In this document: piece after piece, positions 7,460 through 16,478 of the stretch
How positions within the stretch are numbered: the stretch's first letter is position 1
How the letters are laid out: each line of letters starts with the position of its first letter
From: Shimia sp022448905
Lineage (GTDB): Bacteria > Pseudomonadota > Alphaproteobacteria > Rhodobacterales > Rhodobacteraceae
DNA: 64,000 bases
Reading direction: 5' to 3'
Assembly: GCF_047126315.1 (NCBI RefSeq)
Contig: NZ_CP138953.1
Span: forward strand, 3,100,001-3,164,000
Translations under genes and position numbers: made by a program
The notes under the pieces: model-generated
Databases searched by the model: none
The model's input: the letters and a program-made list of their open reading frames with translations, nothing else
What the model was told of the DNA's origin: nothing

Positions 7460-10400
7460 TCAAGCCCCCAGAGAAATGGAGCGAAACGGCCCAGGCCCAT
7501 ACACTGCTGAAATTTGCGCAACGTCAACCGAAAGACCCGCGACACCTCCAACCGCAGCCTGGTCACTTACGAGGAATTGCCATTTGGGTTCCGATACTTG
7601 CACCTCTCGCACGACCACGTCCTCACGTCGAACGCGTAGCAGATAGCTCTCGTTTTCTTCGCCTAGAGGCACCTCAAACCCGTCCCAACTGTCCGCATTT
7701 AAGCGGGCGCGCCGTATCCAAGTGATGTCGATGTCGCCGGAGGCTTGGGTCACGTGTGTCAAATGCACTGGAGCATAGGGGCGCAGGCCATTGCCGTCAA
7801 AACTCTCCAAATGAAGGGTGTAACTCGGGTCATTCAGTCCGCGTTGCGCCGGACCAATCCGAAAATACCTAGCCTGCCCACGATGATGTCGCGCCAGTGG
7901 CAACTGCGTCAGTTGAGACGATCTGAACACAATCCAGCTGCCCGCCGGCCAAACCCCAGGTGCCAGGGCATCTGTGCCCAATTGCCCGCGAAGCCGTGTT
8001 GACAGGGCATAGCGCTCTTCCCCAATCAGCTCCGCATTCTGAAACTGTAACGCTTCCCAATTCTCGGAAGCCCCATCGCCGATAAACGCCAGGTTTTGCC
8101 CGTTGAGCACGTCCTGTGCGCTCACACTGCGCAACGCACCGTTCACCATGCGCACTTGCAGCGGTTCGCCCTGATCCCAAATGCCGGGTGTAGAGCGCAC
8201 AAGTGGCGTTTCCGTCACGCCCACCATCGCACTGCCTTCGACCAAAGAATCCAATGCGTACCCTTCATCGCGATCACTGGCATACACCGCAACTGCGCCC
8301 GGCCAAGGACGAGCTGTCACCGCAATGTGCGGCGCGTGGGGATGCTCGTCACCTGTGACCAAAGGCAGATCCATAAACAGCGTTTGTACCGGCACCGGCG
8401 GAACAAACCGGCTCTTAGGCACGACATCCTCCGGCATCTCCGCCGTTTTGTACAGCGCCAGCTCCGTGCGCGCGCCTTCCAAAACCTGCGCGCCCTGTTG
8501 CGTCAGCCGATCCATCCGATACGCCTGTGTCTCGCCGATTGACAAAGGAACCTCGACAAGATCGCCTGCCCCAATGTTCATTTTGCTTGGTGGCAGAGCC
8601 AGTTTCACGCGATCCCGCGCAACACGCGCTTCCGCCAACCACCTCTCAGCTGTCTGTCGCCCCTCTGCTCGCGTCAGAACCTCTTCGACTTCGCTATGCG
8701 CCACCGCAAAAGTCGCCTCGTCGTGTAGGATGGCCTCTTCGGACACGACCTCAAAATCCCGTTCCGCCTGCACAAAGTTCAAGCGCACGCGGCCTGCCAA
8801 TTCCGCATCTGATTGCCGCGTGAATTCAATATCCCCCTCGATCTCTTTGGAGTCCACGCACTCTTCCGGATCAACCGCACTTCCGGTCTGATCGCCACGC
8901 ATAACAAAGCGCAGCACACCGTCCCGCTCAACCGCATCAAACCCATGTCGCAACATCAATGGCTGCAACGCGGCGCGTCCATCAGACACATCACCTTGCT
9001 CAAATCCGCGAACCACGCCGGTCAAACCAGACACATCATAATCAGCAATGCCCGCATTCACGCAAACCTCTTCCACCACTGAAGCCAGCGTGCGGTTGCT
9101 CACCCGCCCATTTATCCAATGGCCTTTGTGATAATTGCCCCCGTCGCTCCATAGGTCTCGCTCATTGGGAAAAGCCGGAAACGGCCGCGCATCCCAGGCC
9201 CAGGCAAACATATGATCGCGGTCCACCATCGGTTCACCATAGACAGTGGATACCGGATTCATCTCCGTATCCGCATAATGTTCGTGAAGCGCTTGGTAAT
9301 ATCGCTGCTGCACAGCATCCTCTCGCAACCCATTGGAAAAATACGGGATTGCAGACTCCGAGGACTTCTCGTCCAGAAACTTATTGGGCTGATTGGCACC
9401 TTTGTCGATGGCAGCACAGCCTATTTCCGTGAACCAAATAGGCTTACTCTGGGGTTGCCAATTTGTGGGTGTGGCCTGGCGGACGCCGCCAATCCGCTCA
9501 TGTTGCGCTTGCCCCCACCAGTTCCGTAAATCTTTGTAGCGATACACCCATGGCTCGTTGTAAGCGCCATCGGAAATCGTCGTGCGGTCCTGATCCTCGC
9601 GCGCTTCAGCCGAGGCATAAAACCAGTCAAACCCCTCGCCGCCTTCTATGTTGGCTTTCAGGTAGGCGATATCCTGAGGCCCGCGCCAACCTTCCTTGTC
9701 CAAATGCACATCTGTGTCCCGCCAATCCGACAGCGGCATGTAGTTGTCGATGCCAACAAAATCGATCTCAGGGTCCGACCAAAGCGGATCAAGGTGGAAA
9801 TACACATCACCGGAACCATCCTGCGGGTGATAGCCAAAATACTCTGACCAATCCGCCGCATAGCCGAGTTTCACCCCCGGCCCCAACAAAGACCGCACCT
9901 CTTGCGAAAGGTCTTTGAGGGCTTGAACGGCTGGAAACCCCGTTGCCCCACGCACCTGTGTCAGGCCCCGCATTTCTGAGCCGATACAAAAGGCTTCTAC
10001 GCCCCCTGCCACTGCACAGAGCGCCGCATAGTGCAGAATAAAACGCCGGTAAGACCACTCAGAGGGCCCGGAATACGTCACGCTGTCTGCGCCCACCTGA
10101 AAATCCGCCGCCATTGCCGTACCAAAAAACGCTGCCACCTCGGCATCCGCCTGCGCTGTCCCATCAGGTGACCCACTTTGCCCTGGTGCCTTTGAAGCCG
10201 TGATCCGCCCCCGCCACGGCAACACCGGCTGGTCCGCCGCACCGTCCCAAGGATTTGGCAACCCGTTTTCTGCCATCTGTTCCATCAGAATGAAGGGGTA
10301 AAACGTCACCTTGGTGCCCTGCTCATCCATGTGGCGAATGGCCTGAACAACAGCGTCGTCCGTCGGTGTTCCGCCATAGACGGGCCGCCCATCCAACTTG

Positions 10401-11383
10401 GCGATAACCTCCGCCTCCCCACGCGCCACTCCAGACACGCGCCACGGCATGTTGTCCCCGTCCACCTCGGCGTCTTCAACCTTGGGGCGCAAACGGCAAT
10501 CCGCCATACGCAGGTCATCCCCAAACCAACTCACGATCAACGAGGCCGCACCACACTTCGGCAACTCTTCCTGTAAGTCCTCATGGGATGTGACAAAATT
10601 GGTCAGGCCAGACGGCGTGTGCTCATTGGCCACTTTTGTTTCGCCATTGCCCTGTCGGCAGTAGACCGGCGTGGTTGCCAAAGAATACTCCCCCGTCCCC
10701 GGCATTAAGGCCACCGCCCGCACCGTTTCGCTATAGTCGGCGGCGCCTTCGGGAACGTGCTTTGGCGTTGCCCTTACAACTTCAAAATTGAACTGCGGCA
10801 CGCGGTTGCCAAACCGTCCCAGCTCAAGGTCTTCGATCACCACATAAGCTGTCCCCCGATACGCAGGCACGGTCCCAGCTCCTTCAACCGCCTCCATTTT
10901 GGGGTCCGGCATCTGGCTGTCAGAGCCTGTGTAAACTCGCAGGTTCAGCTCCTCGCGGCCAATTTCGTCACCGTCCGCCCAAATGCGCCCGACCCGTAAA
11001 ATCTCCCCTTCACACAGAGCAATCGCAAGCGAGACCGAATAGCTGTAGGCGCGGGTTCTCGGCGCTTGGCGCATACCTTTGCCCCCGCCCGTTTCCTCGT
11101 AAGTTTCCAAAAACCGCGTGGCCCAAATCACCTGCCCGGCTACGCGAACCCGCCCAAACACCCGCGCCTGAGCGGCGCCCTCCGCAGAACCAGTGAGCCG
11201 GAAGCGTTTGATTTTTCCGGTTTCCACAACATCGGCGCCGCCTCCCATCAGCTTCTGGTCGATCACACGCCCCAACGAAGCCCCAGCCAACCGCCCAATG
11301 GCCACAGAGGACACTCCGACCAAACCACCGCCTACCGCACCGCCAACCGCCGCACCGGCAGCCGCTAAAATCAACGTAGCCAT
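7460..11383 (-). CDS. GTA tail tip / host-specificity protein (g15)
   Basis: At 1307 residues this is the largest GTA structural protein, the last gene of the cluster. The N-terminus is a glycine/alanine-rich hydrophobic segment (about 1-50). A central region (about 430-750) with YAADWSEYFGYH, VGIDNYMPLSDWRD and PIWFTEIGCAAIDKG resembles the GTA TIM-barrel-like domain, and the C-terminal third resembles phage tail-tip proteins. In RcGTA the homologue forms the tip of the tail fibre/baseplate hub and is thought to contact the recipient cell. It lies 6 bases after g14. A short G/C stem overlapping the stop codon region may be the end of the transcript. Confidence 0.93.
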   Translation of the reverse strand: MATLILAAAGAAVGGAVGGGLVGVSSVAIGRLAGASLGRVIDQKLMGGGADVVETGKIKRFRLTGSAEGAAQARVFGRVRVAGQVIWATRFLETYEETGGGKGMRQAPRTRAYSYSVSLAIALCEGEILRVGRIWADGDEIGREELNLRVYTGSDSQMPDPKMEAVEGAGTVPAYRGTAYVVIEDLELGRFGNRVPQFNFEVVRATPKHVPEGAADYSETVRAVALMPGTGEYSLATTPVYCRQGNGETKVANEHTPSGLTNFVTSHEDLQEELPKCGAASLIVSWFGDDLRMADCRLRPKVEDAEVDGDNMPWRVSGVARGEAEVIAKLDGRPVYGGTPTDDAVVQAIRHMDEQGTKVTFYPFILMEQMAENGLPNPWDGAADQPVLPWRGRITASKAPGQSGSPDGTAQADAEVAAFFGTAMAADFQVGADSVTYSGPSEWSYRRFILHYAALCAVAGGVEAFCIGSEMRGLTQVRGATGFPAVQALKDLSQEVRSLLGPGVKLGYAADWSEYFGYHPQDGSGDVYFHLDPLWSDPEIDFVGIDNYMPLSDWRDTDVHLDKEGWRGPQDIAYLKANIEGGEGFDWFYASAEAREDQDRTTISDGAYNEPWVYRYKDLRNWWGQAQHERIGGVRQATPTNWQPQSKPIWFTEIGCAAIDKGANQPNKFLDEKSSESAIPYFSNGLREDAVQQRYYQALHEHYADTEMNPVSTVYGEPMVDRDHMFAWAWDARPFPAFPNERDLWSDGGNYHKGHWINGRVSNRTLASVVEEVCVNAGIADYDVSGLTGVVRGFEQGDVSDGRAALQPLMLRHGFDAVERDGVLRFVMRGDQTGSAVDPEECVDSKEIEGDIEFTRQSDAELAGRVRLNFVQAERDFEVVSEEAILHDEATFAVAHSEVEEVLTRAEGRQTAERWLAEARVARDRVKLALPPSKMNIGAGDLVEVPLSIGETQAYRMDRLTQQGAQVLEGARTELALYKTAEMPEDVVPKSRFVPPVPVQTLFMDLPLVTGDEHPHAPHIAVTARPWPGAVAVYASDRDEGYALDSLVEGSAMVGVTETPLVRSTPGIWDQGEPLQVRMVNGALRSVSAQDVLNGQNLAFIGDGASENWEALQFQNAELIGEERYALSTRLRGQLGTDALAPGVWPAGSWIVFRSSQLTQLPLARHHRGQARYFRIGPAQRGLNDPSYTLHLESFDGNGLRPYAPVHLTHVTQASGDIDITWIRRARLNADSWDGFEVPLGEENESYLLRVRREDVVVREVQVSEPKWQFLVSDQAAVGGVAGLSVDVAQISAVYGPGPFRSISLGA

Positions 11384-11389
11384 AACGCG

Positions 11390-11857
11390 TTACCCTCTCT
11401 CACCAACTGTGCTCTGAACGCCCCTCGGAAAGGTAAACCGCGCCACAACCCGGCGGCGCCAAGGCCCACTTAAGGGACTTTCCACCACTGCATGTCCGCC
11501 ATAAGCATGGATCAGAGTTGGCTCCCGTCCGATCTCCCCAAAAATGCCCAAGTGTTTCGCCACGGCCCCCGCCTTCATCCGAAACAACAGCACGTCGCCG
11601 GGAGCCTCATCCCTTGGACCCTTGGCAACCAAGTTGCGCATTGCGGCCTGCCACAGCACCTCTTTGCCATGTGCCTCTGACCAATCATTGGTGTAGGCAG
11701 GCACGGCTTCAGGCTCAGCACCATAAAGCCCACGCCACACGCCGCGGATCAGCCCTAGGCAATCTGCTCCGCCCCCCAAACAACTGGCTTGATGCACGTA
11801 GGGCGTGCCGATCCATCGCCGCGCCTCCGCAACAACCGCCTCTCCAAGTGTGTCCAT
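11390..11857 (-). CDS. GTA NlpC/P60 cell-wall peptidase (g14)
   Basis: A 155-residue NlpC/P60-family cysteine peptidase, tail-associated, expected to cut peptidoglycan peptides when the particle delivers DNA. The nucleophile Cys is in GGGADCLGLIRG (about residue 33) and a catalytic His is in AKHLGIFGEIGR. The frame is open further upstream, but the ATG at 11857 overlaps the g13 stop as TGATG, matching the translational coupling seen between other genes in this cluster. Confidence 0.92.
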   Translation of the reverse strand: MDTLGEAVVAEARRWIGTPYVHQASCLGGGADCLGLIRGVWRGLYGAEPEAVPAYTNDWSEAHGKEVLWQAAMRNLVAKGPRDEAPGDVLLFRMKAGAVAKHLGIFGEIGREPTLIHAYGGHAVVESPLSGPWRRRVVARFTFPRGVQSTVGERG

Positions 11858-12744
11858 CAGCGCAAACTCCCGCCGGTGTTCCCGCCATTCTTTTTGGGAT
11901 AACTTTTGATCCAATCTTCGCCCGGAATGTCCGGAAATCCCTGAAAATTCAAAAGATTGGAGAACTTCTTGCGGCAGGTAGAAAACCGCTTGTCGCAGCC
12001 CGCCGTGAGCAAAACCTCATCGCCCACACTAACTTCCGCCCGCAGCGCTTCCCAAAGCTCAATTTGCCGCGCCCCATCTGCCGCAACCCAATCCCGCTTG
12101 ATCAAGCCACTCAAGCCCTGCGCTGCCCCGCTAACAACTTGAAGCTGCCCACGCGTGAACCATCCTTCGTCAAAACCCGATATCGCACTTAGATCAAACA
12201 TCCGACCTTGATCCGCCTGCGCCACAGAGACCTGCACCTGAAAGGCTGCATCAGAAACATCAAACTGGCATGCGGCATCCCCAAGTACGGCGGTACAAGG
12301 CCGCTGATAAACCCGCCCTCGTGGCACATTCAGCTTTTCCGCCAGCCCACGCAATTCCGCGACAAACGCCCCTCCCGCCCGTCGGATTTCCCCGATGGAA
12401 CCGCGAAACACCACACTGCGTTCACTGACATCGACCCAGTTCACCATCCATGAGACAACTTCGGCGTCATCCAGCCGTCCGGCCTCAATGTCATGCTCCG
12501 TGACCGCCGCATCACACAACATGCCAATGGCTTCGGCATTGTCTACCGACAGCCCTGTCCCTTGCTCGATTGCACTCGCTGTCAGCCCTGTTGCGGCTTT
12601 GAACACAAACCCGTCAAAACTCAGATCCTGATCGTGATCGGTAAACCCCAACGTCACGCCATCCTTGCGCGTGATGCCCCAGGCCCGCGCCACCGTGGTC
12701 TCGCCACTCTGCAAATGCGCCAATAACTCCGCCTGAAACCCCAT
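11857..12744 (-). CDS. GTA baseplate hub protein (g13, DUF2163)
   Basis: A 295-residue protein of the DUF2163/phage BR0599-type family, g13 of the GTA. The N-terminal motif ARAWGITRKDGVTLGFTDHD and a C-terminal Cys-rich segment (GCDKRFSTCRKKFSN) are characteristic; the cysteines suggest a bound metal or cluster, as reported for tail-hub proteins of this type. It overlaps g12 by one base (TGATG) and g14 by one base. Confidence 0.92.
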   Translation of the reverse strand: MGFQAELLAHLQSGETTVARAWGITRKDGVTLGFTDHDQDLSFDGFVFKAATGLTASAIEQGTGLSVDNAEAIGMLCDAAVTEHDIEAGRLDDAEVVSWMVNWVDVSERSVVFRGSIGEIRRAGGAFVAELRGLAEKLNVPRGRVYQRPCTAVLGDAACQFDVSDAAFQVQVSVAQADQGRMFDLSAISGFDEGWFTRGQLQVVSGAAQGLSGLIKRDWVAADGARQIELWEALRAEVSVGDEVLLTAGCDKRFSTCRKKFSNLLNFQGFPDIPGEDWIKSYPKKNGGNTGGSLR

Positions 12745-13376
12745 CAGATCCGCACCTCTATCACCGGCACATTCGGCAGATCGCCCGCCTTGAAACTCGC
12801 CAAGCTGGTCTGAATATTGTCCGCGTCAAACCGCACCGGCACGTCAAACTCAAACCCCGCTGAGATTTGCGCTCCGGAAAACGGCGGCGTGTCGAAACTC
12901 AAAATCCCAGTGGTCAGGTCGACCTCAAAATCGCCGCCTTCCTGCAAAAGCGCCTCTTCCAAGCCCACCGTGACGGTGCCATCCACCGGTTTGCGAATGG
13001 GCCGCGCATAGCTATGTGCGCCAGATTGATAGGTCTTCATCAACTGAAATTCTGTGGTCACGCCATCGCCCGTGACAACCGCCTGATCCCGATGGTCGAT
13101 GCCCTTGGAGGCCGTACAAGACTTGAAGTCTGCCCAATCTTTCCAGCGAAACCCGTGCAACTGTCCGCGTCGTGCCTCAAAAAAGGCGATCAAAGTCTCA
13201 ATGTCATCCAGCGACCGCATACCAAAGCCAGCATCATAGCGCCGCCGCGAATGGGCCCAAGGCGTGTTGCGTTCCTCAAAACCGTTGACAAGCGTCACCA
13301 CCTCGGTGCGGCGCTCAGGCCCACCAAGGGAGCCAAAACTCAGACTGGCTGGAAATCGCACTTCGTGAAAACTCAT
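12744..13376 (-). CDS. GTA distal tail protein (g12, DUF2460)
   Basis: This 210-residue protein matches the DUF2460/TIGR02217 family found as g12 in GTA clusters. Typical segments are FHEVRFPASLSFGSLGGPER at the N-terminus and GFRWKDWADFKS in the middle. By position and family it is a distal tail or baseplate component that joins tail tube to hub. It lies 9 bases behind g11. Confidence 0.92.
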   Translation of the reverse strand: MSFHEVRFPASLSFGSLGGPERRTEVVTLVNGFEERNTPWAHSRRRYDAGFGMRSLDDIETLIAFFEARRGQLHGFRWKDWADFKSCTASKGIDHRDQAVVTGDGVTTEFQLMKTYQSGAHSYARPIRKPVDGTVTVGLEEALLQEGGDFEVDLTTGILSFDTPPFSGAQISAGFEFDVPVRFDADNIQTSLASFKAGDLPNVPVIEVRI

Positions 13377-13385
13377 CGTCGCCTC

Positions 13386-14039
13386 CTATCGGTTGCGCTT
13401 GGCCTGCCCCAAGGCGCGGCTCATCTGCGTTGCAATCTGACTTTGCGAGCGGCGGAAGCCGTCCACATCCGGCGTTGTGATGTTCATCACCACCTGCACC
13501 GGACGGCTGTCGCCCTGGCTGCGCACGCCAAGCTTTCCGTCCATCCCGCGCGCCAGCGGCATGATCGCCTCTGGCCCGGCTTCGCCCATCAACCCGCGCC
13601 CACCGCGCATCGGAAAGCTCACCGGTCCACTCACCACGCCGCCGTTGGCAAATGGCATCACCCGCCCCTGCGTAAACGGTGCCCCGTCGGCAAAAGGCAA
13701 CAGCCCTTGCATCAGGCCACCAATGCCTGAGGTCACAACCTTGCCAAGCCCATCCGTCACCGGCTTCATCGCTGCGTTAAACGCTGTGTTCATCATCGAG
13801 GTCGCCAGAGTTTTCAGGGCATCCGACAGCTTCACACCGTCAAAGGCCAACCCGCTGAATGCTTTGCGCAAATCCTTGCTCAGGCTCTTTTCCAGAGAGG
13901 CCACTTCCTGCCCTGCTGCGCCCAGGATCTTGCGCATGTTGCTCAGTTCCCCGTCAAAGCCAGCAACCATATCCGTGGCCTGTCCCAGGCTCACCTCCAG
14001 TGCGTCCAATTGCCCTTCGAAACTGTCAATCTCTTCCAT
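13386..14039 (-). CDS. GTA short tail tape-measure protein (g11)
   Basis: A 217-residue protein with an N-terminal coiled-coil segment (about 1-60), a hydrophobic helical middle (about 75-120) and a glycine-rich C-terminal half with FANGGVVSGP and GEAGPEAIMPL, signatures of tape-measure proteins. It is short compared with phage tape measures, in keeping with the short GTA tail. The ATG at 14039 lies inside the end of g10.1 (14-base overlap); a GTG three bases earlier is possible. Confidence 0.9.
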   Translation of the reverse strand: MEEIDSFEGQLDALEVSLGQATDMVAGFDGELSNMRKILGAAGQEVASLEKSLSKDLRKAFSGLAFDGVKLSDALKTLATSMMNTAFNAAMKPVTDGLGKVVTSGIGGLMQGLLPFADGAPFTQGRVMPFANGGVVSGPVSFPMRGGRGLMGEAGPEAIMPLARGMDGKLGVRSQGDSRPVQVVMNITTPDVDGFRRSQSQIATQMSRALGQAKRNR

Positions 14040-14235
14040 CACCTGCCGCTCCTTCCGAATCCGGATATGCGCTCATCAGCTGTTCCAACCCTGCCCGTGC
14101 AAGGGAGGTCTCCGCACCGCCCTGTCCAAGCATCAGCGCCAATTCCGCCGGCGTCAGGCGCCAAAACTCCTCTGGTCGCAATCCAAGCCGCTGAACGCCA
14201 GTGGTCAGCAAAACCGGCCAATCAAACGCTGTCAT
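14026..14235 (-). CDS. GTA small protein g10.1 (tail chaperone-like)
   Basis: A 69-residue protein with FDWPVLLTTGVQRLGLRPEEFW and LTPAELALMLG, the pattern of the small phage tail assembly chaperone family found between g10 and g11 (rcc01693-like). It probably helps assemble the tail tube around the tape measure. Only this frame is counted; a 60-residue frame at 14039-14221 on the same strand is a shadow. Confidence 0.85.
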   Translation of the reverse strand: MTAFDWPVLLTTGVQRLGLRPEEFWRLTPAELALMLGQGGAETSLARAGLEQLMSAYPDSEGAAGDGRD

Positions 14236-14236
14236 G

Positions 14237-14557
14237 CTATGTCACCGTCAAAGGCCCAAATGCCCGCACCAACAACTGCGCAGCCACTCGGGCCGCCTCG
14301 ATTGCGCCTCCCTCGATCTCCGCGTGCAAGAGCTCCGCCCTGCGCCCTTGCCAACCACCGCCGCGCAACCCCGCCACAATCAATGCGAGCACATCTCGCG
14401 AAGAAAACTGGCCTGTTTCAAACCGACTGATCAGCGACACCAACGTGTCCTCTCCCAACCCGTCTTCCAGCTCTGCCAAAGCACCCAGCGTGAGCTTCAA
14501 CACATGCCGCTGCCCATCGATCGTCAGCGCAACTTCGCCCGCAAACGGATTGGCCAT
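14237..14557 (-). CDS. GTA g10 protein
   Basis: A 106-residue member of the GTA gp10 family, with ANPFAGEVALTIDGQRH at the N-terminus and LGALAELEDGLGED. It is thought to act in tail assembly together with g10.1. ATG at 14557 was preferred over the GTG at 14563, because the family usually starts MANP, but the GTG would overlap the g9 stop as GTGA. Confidence 0.88.
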   Translation of the reverse strand: MANPFAGEVALTIDGQRHVLKLTLGALAELEDGLGEDTLVSLISRFETGQFSSRDVLALIVAGLRGGGWQGRRAELLHAEIEGGAIEAARVAAQLLVRAFGPLTVT

Positions 14558-14559
14558 TA

Positions 14560-14973
14560 TCACACCGCCGTAAAGCTCAGCGCCCCGGCACTGGCCATCG
14601 CCATCTCATAGGTCGCCTCTCCATTGTGGCTGCCCGCATACTCAATCGACGTGATCTGAAACGCGCCTTCAACAATCCCAAAATCCGGGATAATCACCTG
14701 GAAGTCCGGCGTTTCCCCGTCAAAGAAGATCTGCCGCGCCCGCTCATCCGTGCTGGCATCCTTGAACACGCCCGAGCCGCTGATCCCGGCCGATTTCATG
14801 CCCGCGCCAGCCAGCAACTCGCGCCATCCGCCTTGGCTCTCAAGCGAGGTCACATCCACACTTTCCGCATTGAAACTGATGCGTGTGGCCCGCAGCCCCG
14901 CCACGGTTTCAAACGCCCCGGCTCCGGTCAGATCCACCTTGATCAGAGGGTCTTTGCCATTTTGCGCACCCAT
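14560..14973 (-). CDS. GTA major tail tube protein (g9)
   Basis: A 137-residue TP901-1-type major tail protein. Recognisable segments are TRISFNAESVDVTSLES and FQITSIEYAGSHNGEATYEM. It polymerises to form the GTA tail tube. It lies 14 bases downstream of g8. Confidence 0.92.
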   Translation of the reverse strand: MGAQNGKDPLIKVDLTGAGAFETVAGLRATRISFNAESVDVTSLESQGGWRELLAGAGMKSAGISGSGVFKDASTDERARQIFFDGETPDFQVIIPDFGIVEGAFQITSIEYAGSHNGEATYEMAMASAGALSFTAV

Positions 14974-14987
14974 GATCTCTCTCCAAA

Positions 14988-15404
14988 CTAGCTATGATTG
15001 TCTTCCACCCGCGCCACAAAGCGCAGATCCACACGGCGCAGGTTCTTGCGCCCGTCCCGCTTGGCCACCGCCCGATCAAAGCGCAGGTAAACCAACCGCC
15101 CCCGGCTCAGGCTCAAATCCGCATCTACCAGTCCGTCGCTCACCGCTGCCGCCGCCGCTTTCACTTTGGCAAAGCCACTGGCATCGCCAATCACGGAGAC
15201 CACAAAGCGATGCTCTGCCCCGTCACCGTCTTTGTCGGACCGATCCAAGACCGTTTCCGGACCAAGAGACACAAACAAATCCGGCACCTTACCAACCGGT
15301 AACTGGTCAAAAATGTCGTTTCCAACCAACGTGTTCAGCGTGACATCTGCCTGCAACGCGGCATAGATCGCCTCTTGCAGCGCTGCCCCAACTCCGTAAC
15401 TCAT
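14988..15404 (-). CDS. GTA tail terminator-like protein (g8, DUF3168)
   Basis: A 138-residue DUF3168 protein with the family start ALQEAIYAALQADVTLN and the segment VGNDIFDQLP. By position it is g8, which caps the tail at the head-tail joint. Its start overlaps the end of g7 by four bases (ATGA). Confidence 0.9.
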   Translation of the reverse strand: MSYGVGAALQEAIYAALQADVTLNTLVGNDIFDQLPVGKVPDLFVSLGPETVLDRSDKDGDGAEHRFVVSVIGDASGFAKVKAAAAAVSDGLVDADLSLSRGRLVYLRFDRAVAKRDGRKNLRRVDLRFVARVEDNHS

Positions 15405-15742
15405 GGCGCCACCTCTTCTGTGGCGTGACAGACCAAATATTGCCCCTGCCCGTCCTTCTCTGTCACCGCATCGATGGCAAAAACCCGATCCCCTTCACGG
15501 AAGCGACACTCTGGCGTTGGCCGCTGCTCCGCCCCAACTGGCGCGCCACGCAGCGTGATCCGATACCTAGCCGCTGCAAGCGACATGATCCCGCCATCCA
15601 TCTCACGCCCGCCACGCGCCACTACCTCGGCCCAAACGGCGCCCAGTGTCTCCCAGGTCTGGGCAAATCCACCCGCCCCGTCCGGTGCCGCCAACGGCCG
15701 CTCCAACAGCAAGCGCCGCGACAACGTCACCGCCCGGCTCAT
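15401..15742 (-). CDS. GTA head-tail adaptor (g7)
   Basis: A 113-residue head-closure/head-tail joining protein, with RRLLLERPLAAPDGAGGFAQ and TWETLGAVWAEVV, typical of the phage head-tail adaptor family. The start at 15742 overlaps the g6 stop by four bases (ATGA). The frame is open far upstream but that part lies inside g6. Confidence 0.9.
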   Translation of the reverse strand: MSRAVTLSRRLLLERPLAAPDGAGGFAQTWETLGAVWAEVVARGGREMDGGIMSLAAARYRITLRGAPVGAEQRPTPECRFREGDRVFAIDAVTEKDGQGQYLVCHATEEVAP

Positions 15743-16338
15743 GACACCGCCCCCGCGCTCAGTCGCATCGGGCGATACCGCTCCAACAGGCTCACCACGC
15801 CAAACGGCATACAGCCTTCGCTCAAACTGGTTTCGTGGCGGAACTCGTAATAATGCGCTGCCAACAACAGCACCGCCTGGCGCATGTCCGCAGGGCTGTC
15901 CGACCAACCCGCGCCGTATCCAGCCACAAACCGCACCGTTGCGCTTCCGTCCGTCGGAATGCTTGGCAAAGCTCCGGACACGCCTTTCAAACATGGATGA
16001 TGCGCGTCACTGACCAACCGGTAAGCACTGGACGCCACGGAAACCACCGCCCCCTGCGCATCTTCGAGCATTACGTCCACAACCTCAGACACCGGTGCCA
16101 CCGGCAAGCCCTGCGCAGCCCCATCGCGCCAACCATAGACCGTCCAGCCAAACGTCTGTTGAAACATAACTTTGCCGGTCCGCGCTTCCACCGCGCTGAT
16201 CGCTGCGCGCAAAAAACTCTCCAAAACGCTGTCCTGCAACGTATCGTCAGAAAACCCGCTTCCAAGCCGCGTGTGATCTCGAAAATCTTGAACCGGCAGC
16301 GCCTCCGTCGGCACCGAGGTCTCTTCGACTAACATCAT
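15739..16338 (-). CDS. GTA head-tail connector (g6)
   Basis: A 199-residue protein of the phage gp6-like head-tail connector family. It has the mostly helical pattern of that family: an acidic DDTLQDSVLESFLRAAISAVEARTG-type helix region (residues about 30-55) and a C-terminal helix with RQAVLLLAAHYYEFRH. It starts 141 bases after the capsid gene, the longest gap in the cluster and one that holds an inverted repeat. Either of two adjacent ATG codons may be the start. Confidence 0.9.
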   Translation of the reverse strand: MMLVEETSVPTEALPVQDFRDHTRLGSGFSDDTLQDSVLESFLRAAISAVEARTGKVMFQQTFGWTVYGWRDGAAQGLPVAPVSEVVDVMLEDAQGAVVSVASSAYRLVSDAHHPCLKGVSGALPSIPTDGSATVRFVAGYGAGWSDSPADMRQAVLLLAAHYYEFRHETSLSEGCMPFGVVSLLERYRPMRLSAGAVS

Positions 16339-16371
16339 GGAACAACTCCAAAATTCTCGATGGTCTTTGTT

Positions 16372-16441
16372 GGGCGCGCGTCCTCACGTCGCTTCAACGG
16401 AGGGGGTAAGCCAGACAACGTGTGTAGTCCGACGCGCGCCC
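16372..16441. promoter_or_regulatory. Long-range stem-loop between capsid and connector genes
   Basis: GGGCGCGCGTC at 16372-16382 is the perfect reverse complement of 16431-16441, with 48 bases between. A second small stem (GGCGC/GCGCC) lies just to the right. There is no T-tract, so it is more likely an mRNA structure that limits decay or processing between the abundant capsid message and the downstream genes than a terminator. Confidence 0.5.
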
Positions 16442-16478
16442 GGATGACGGCGCTTACGCGCCCCACCCACCCAGGAAA

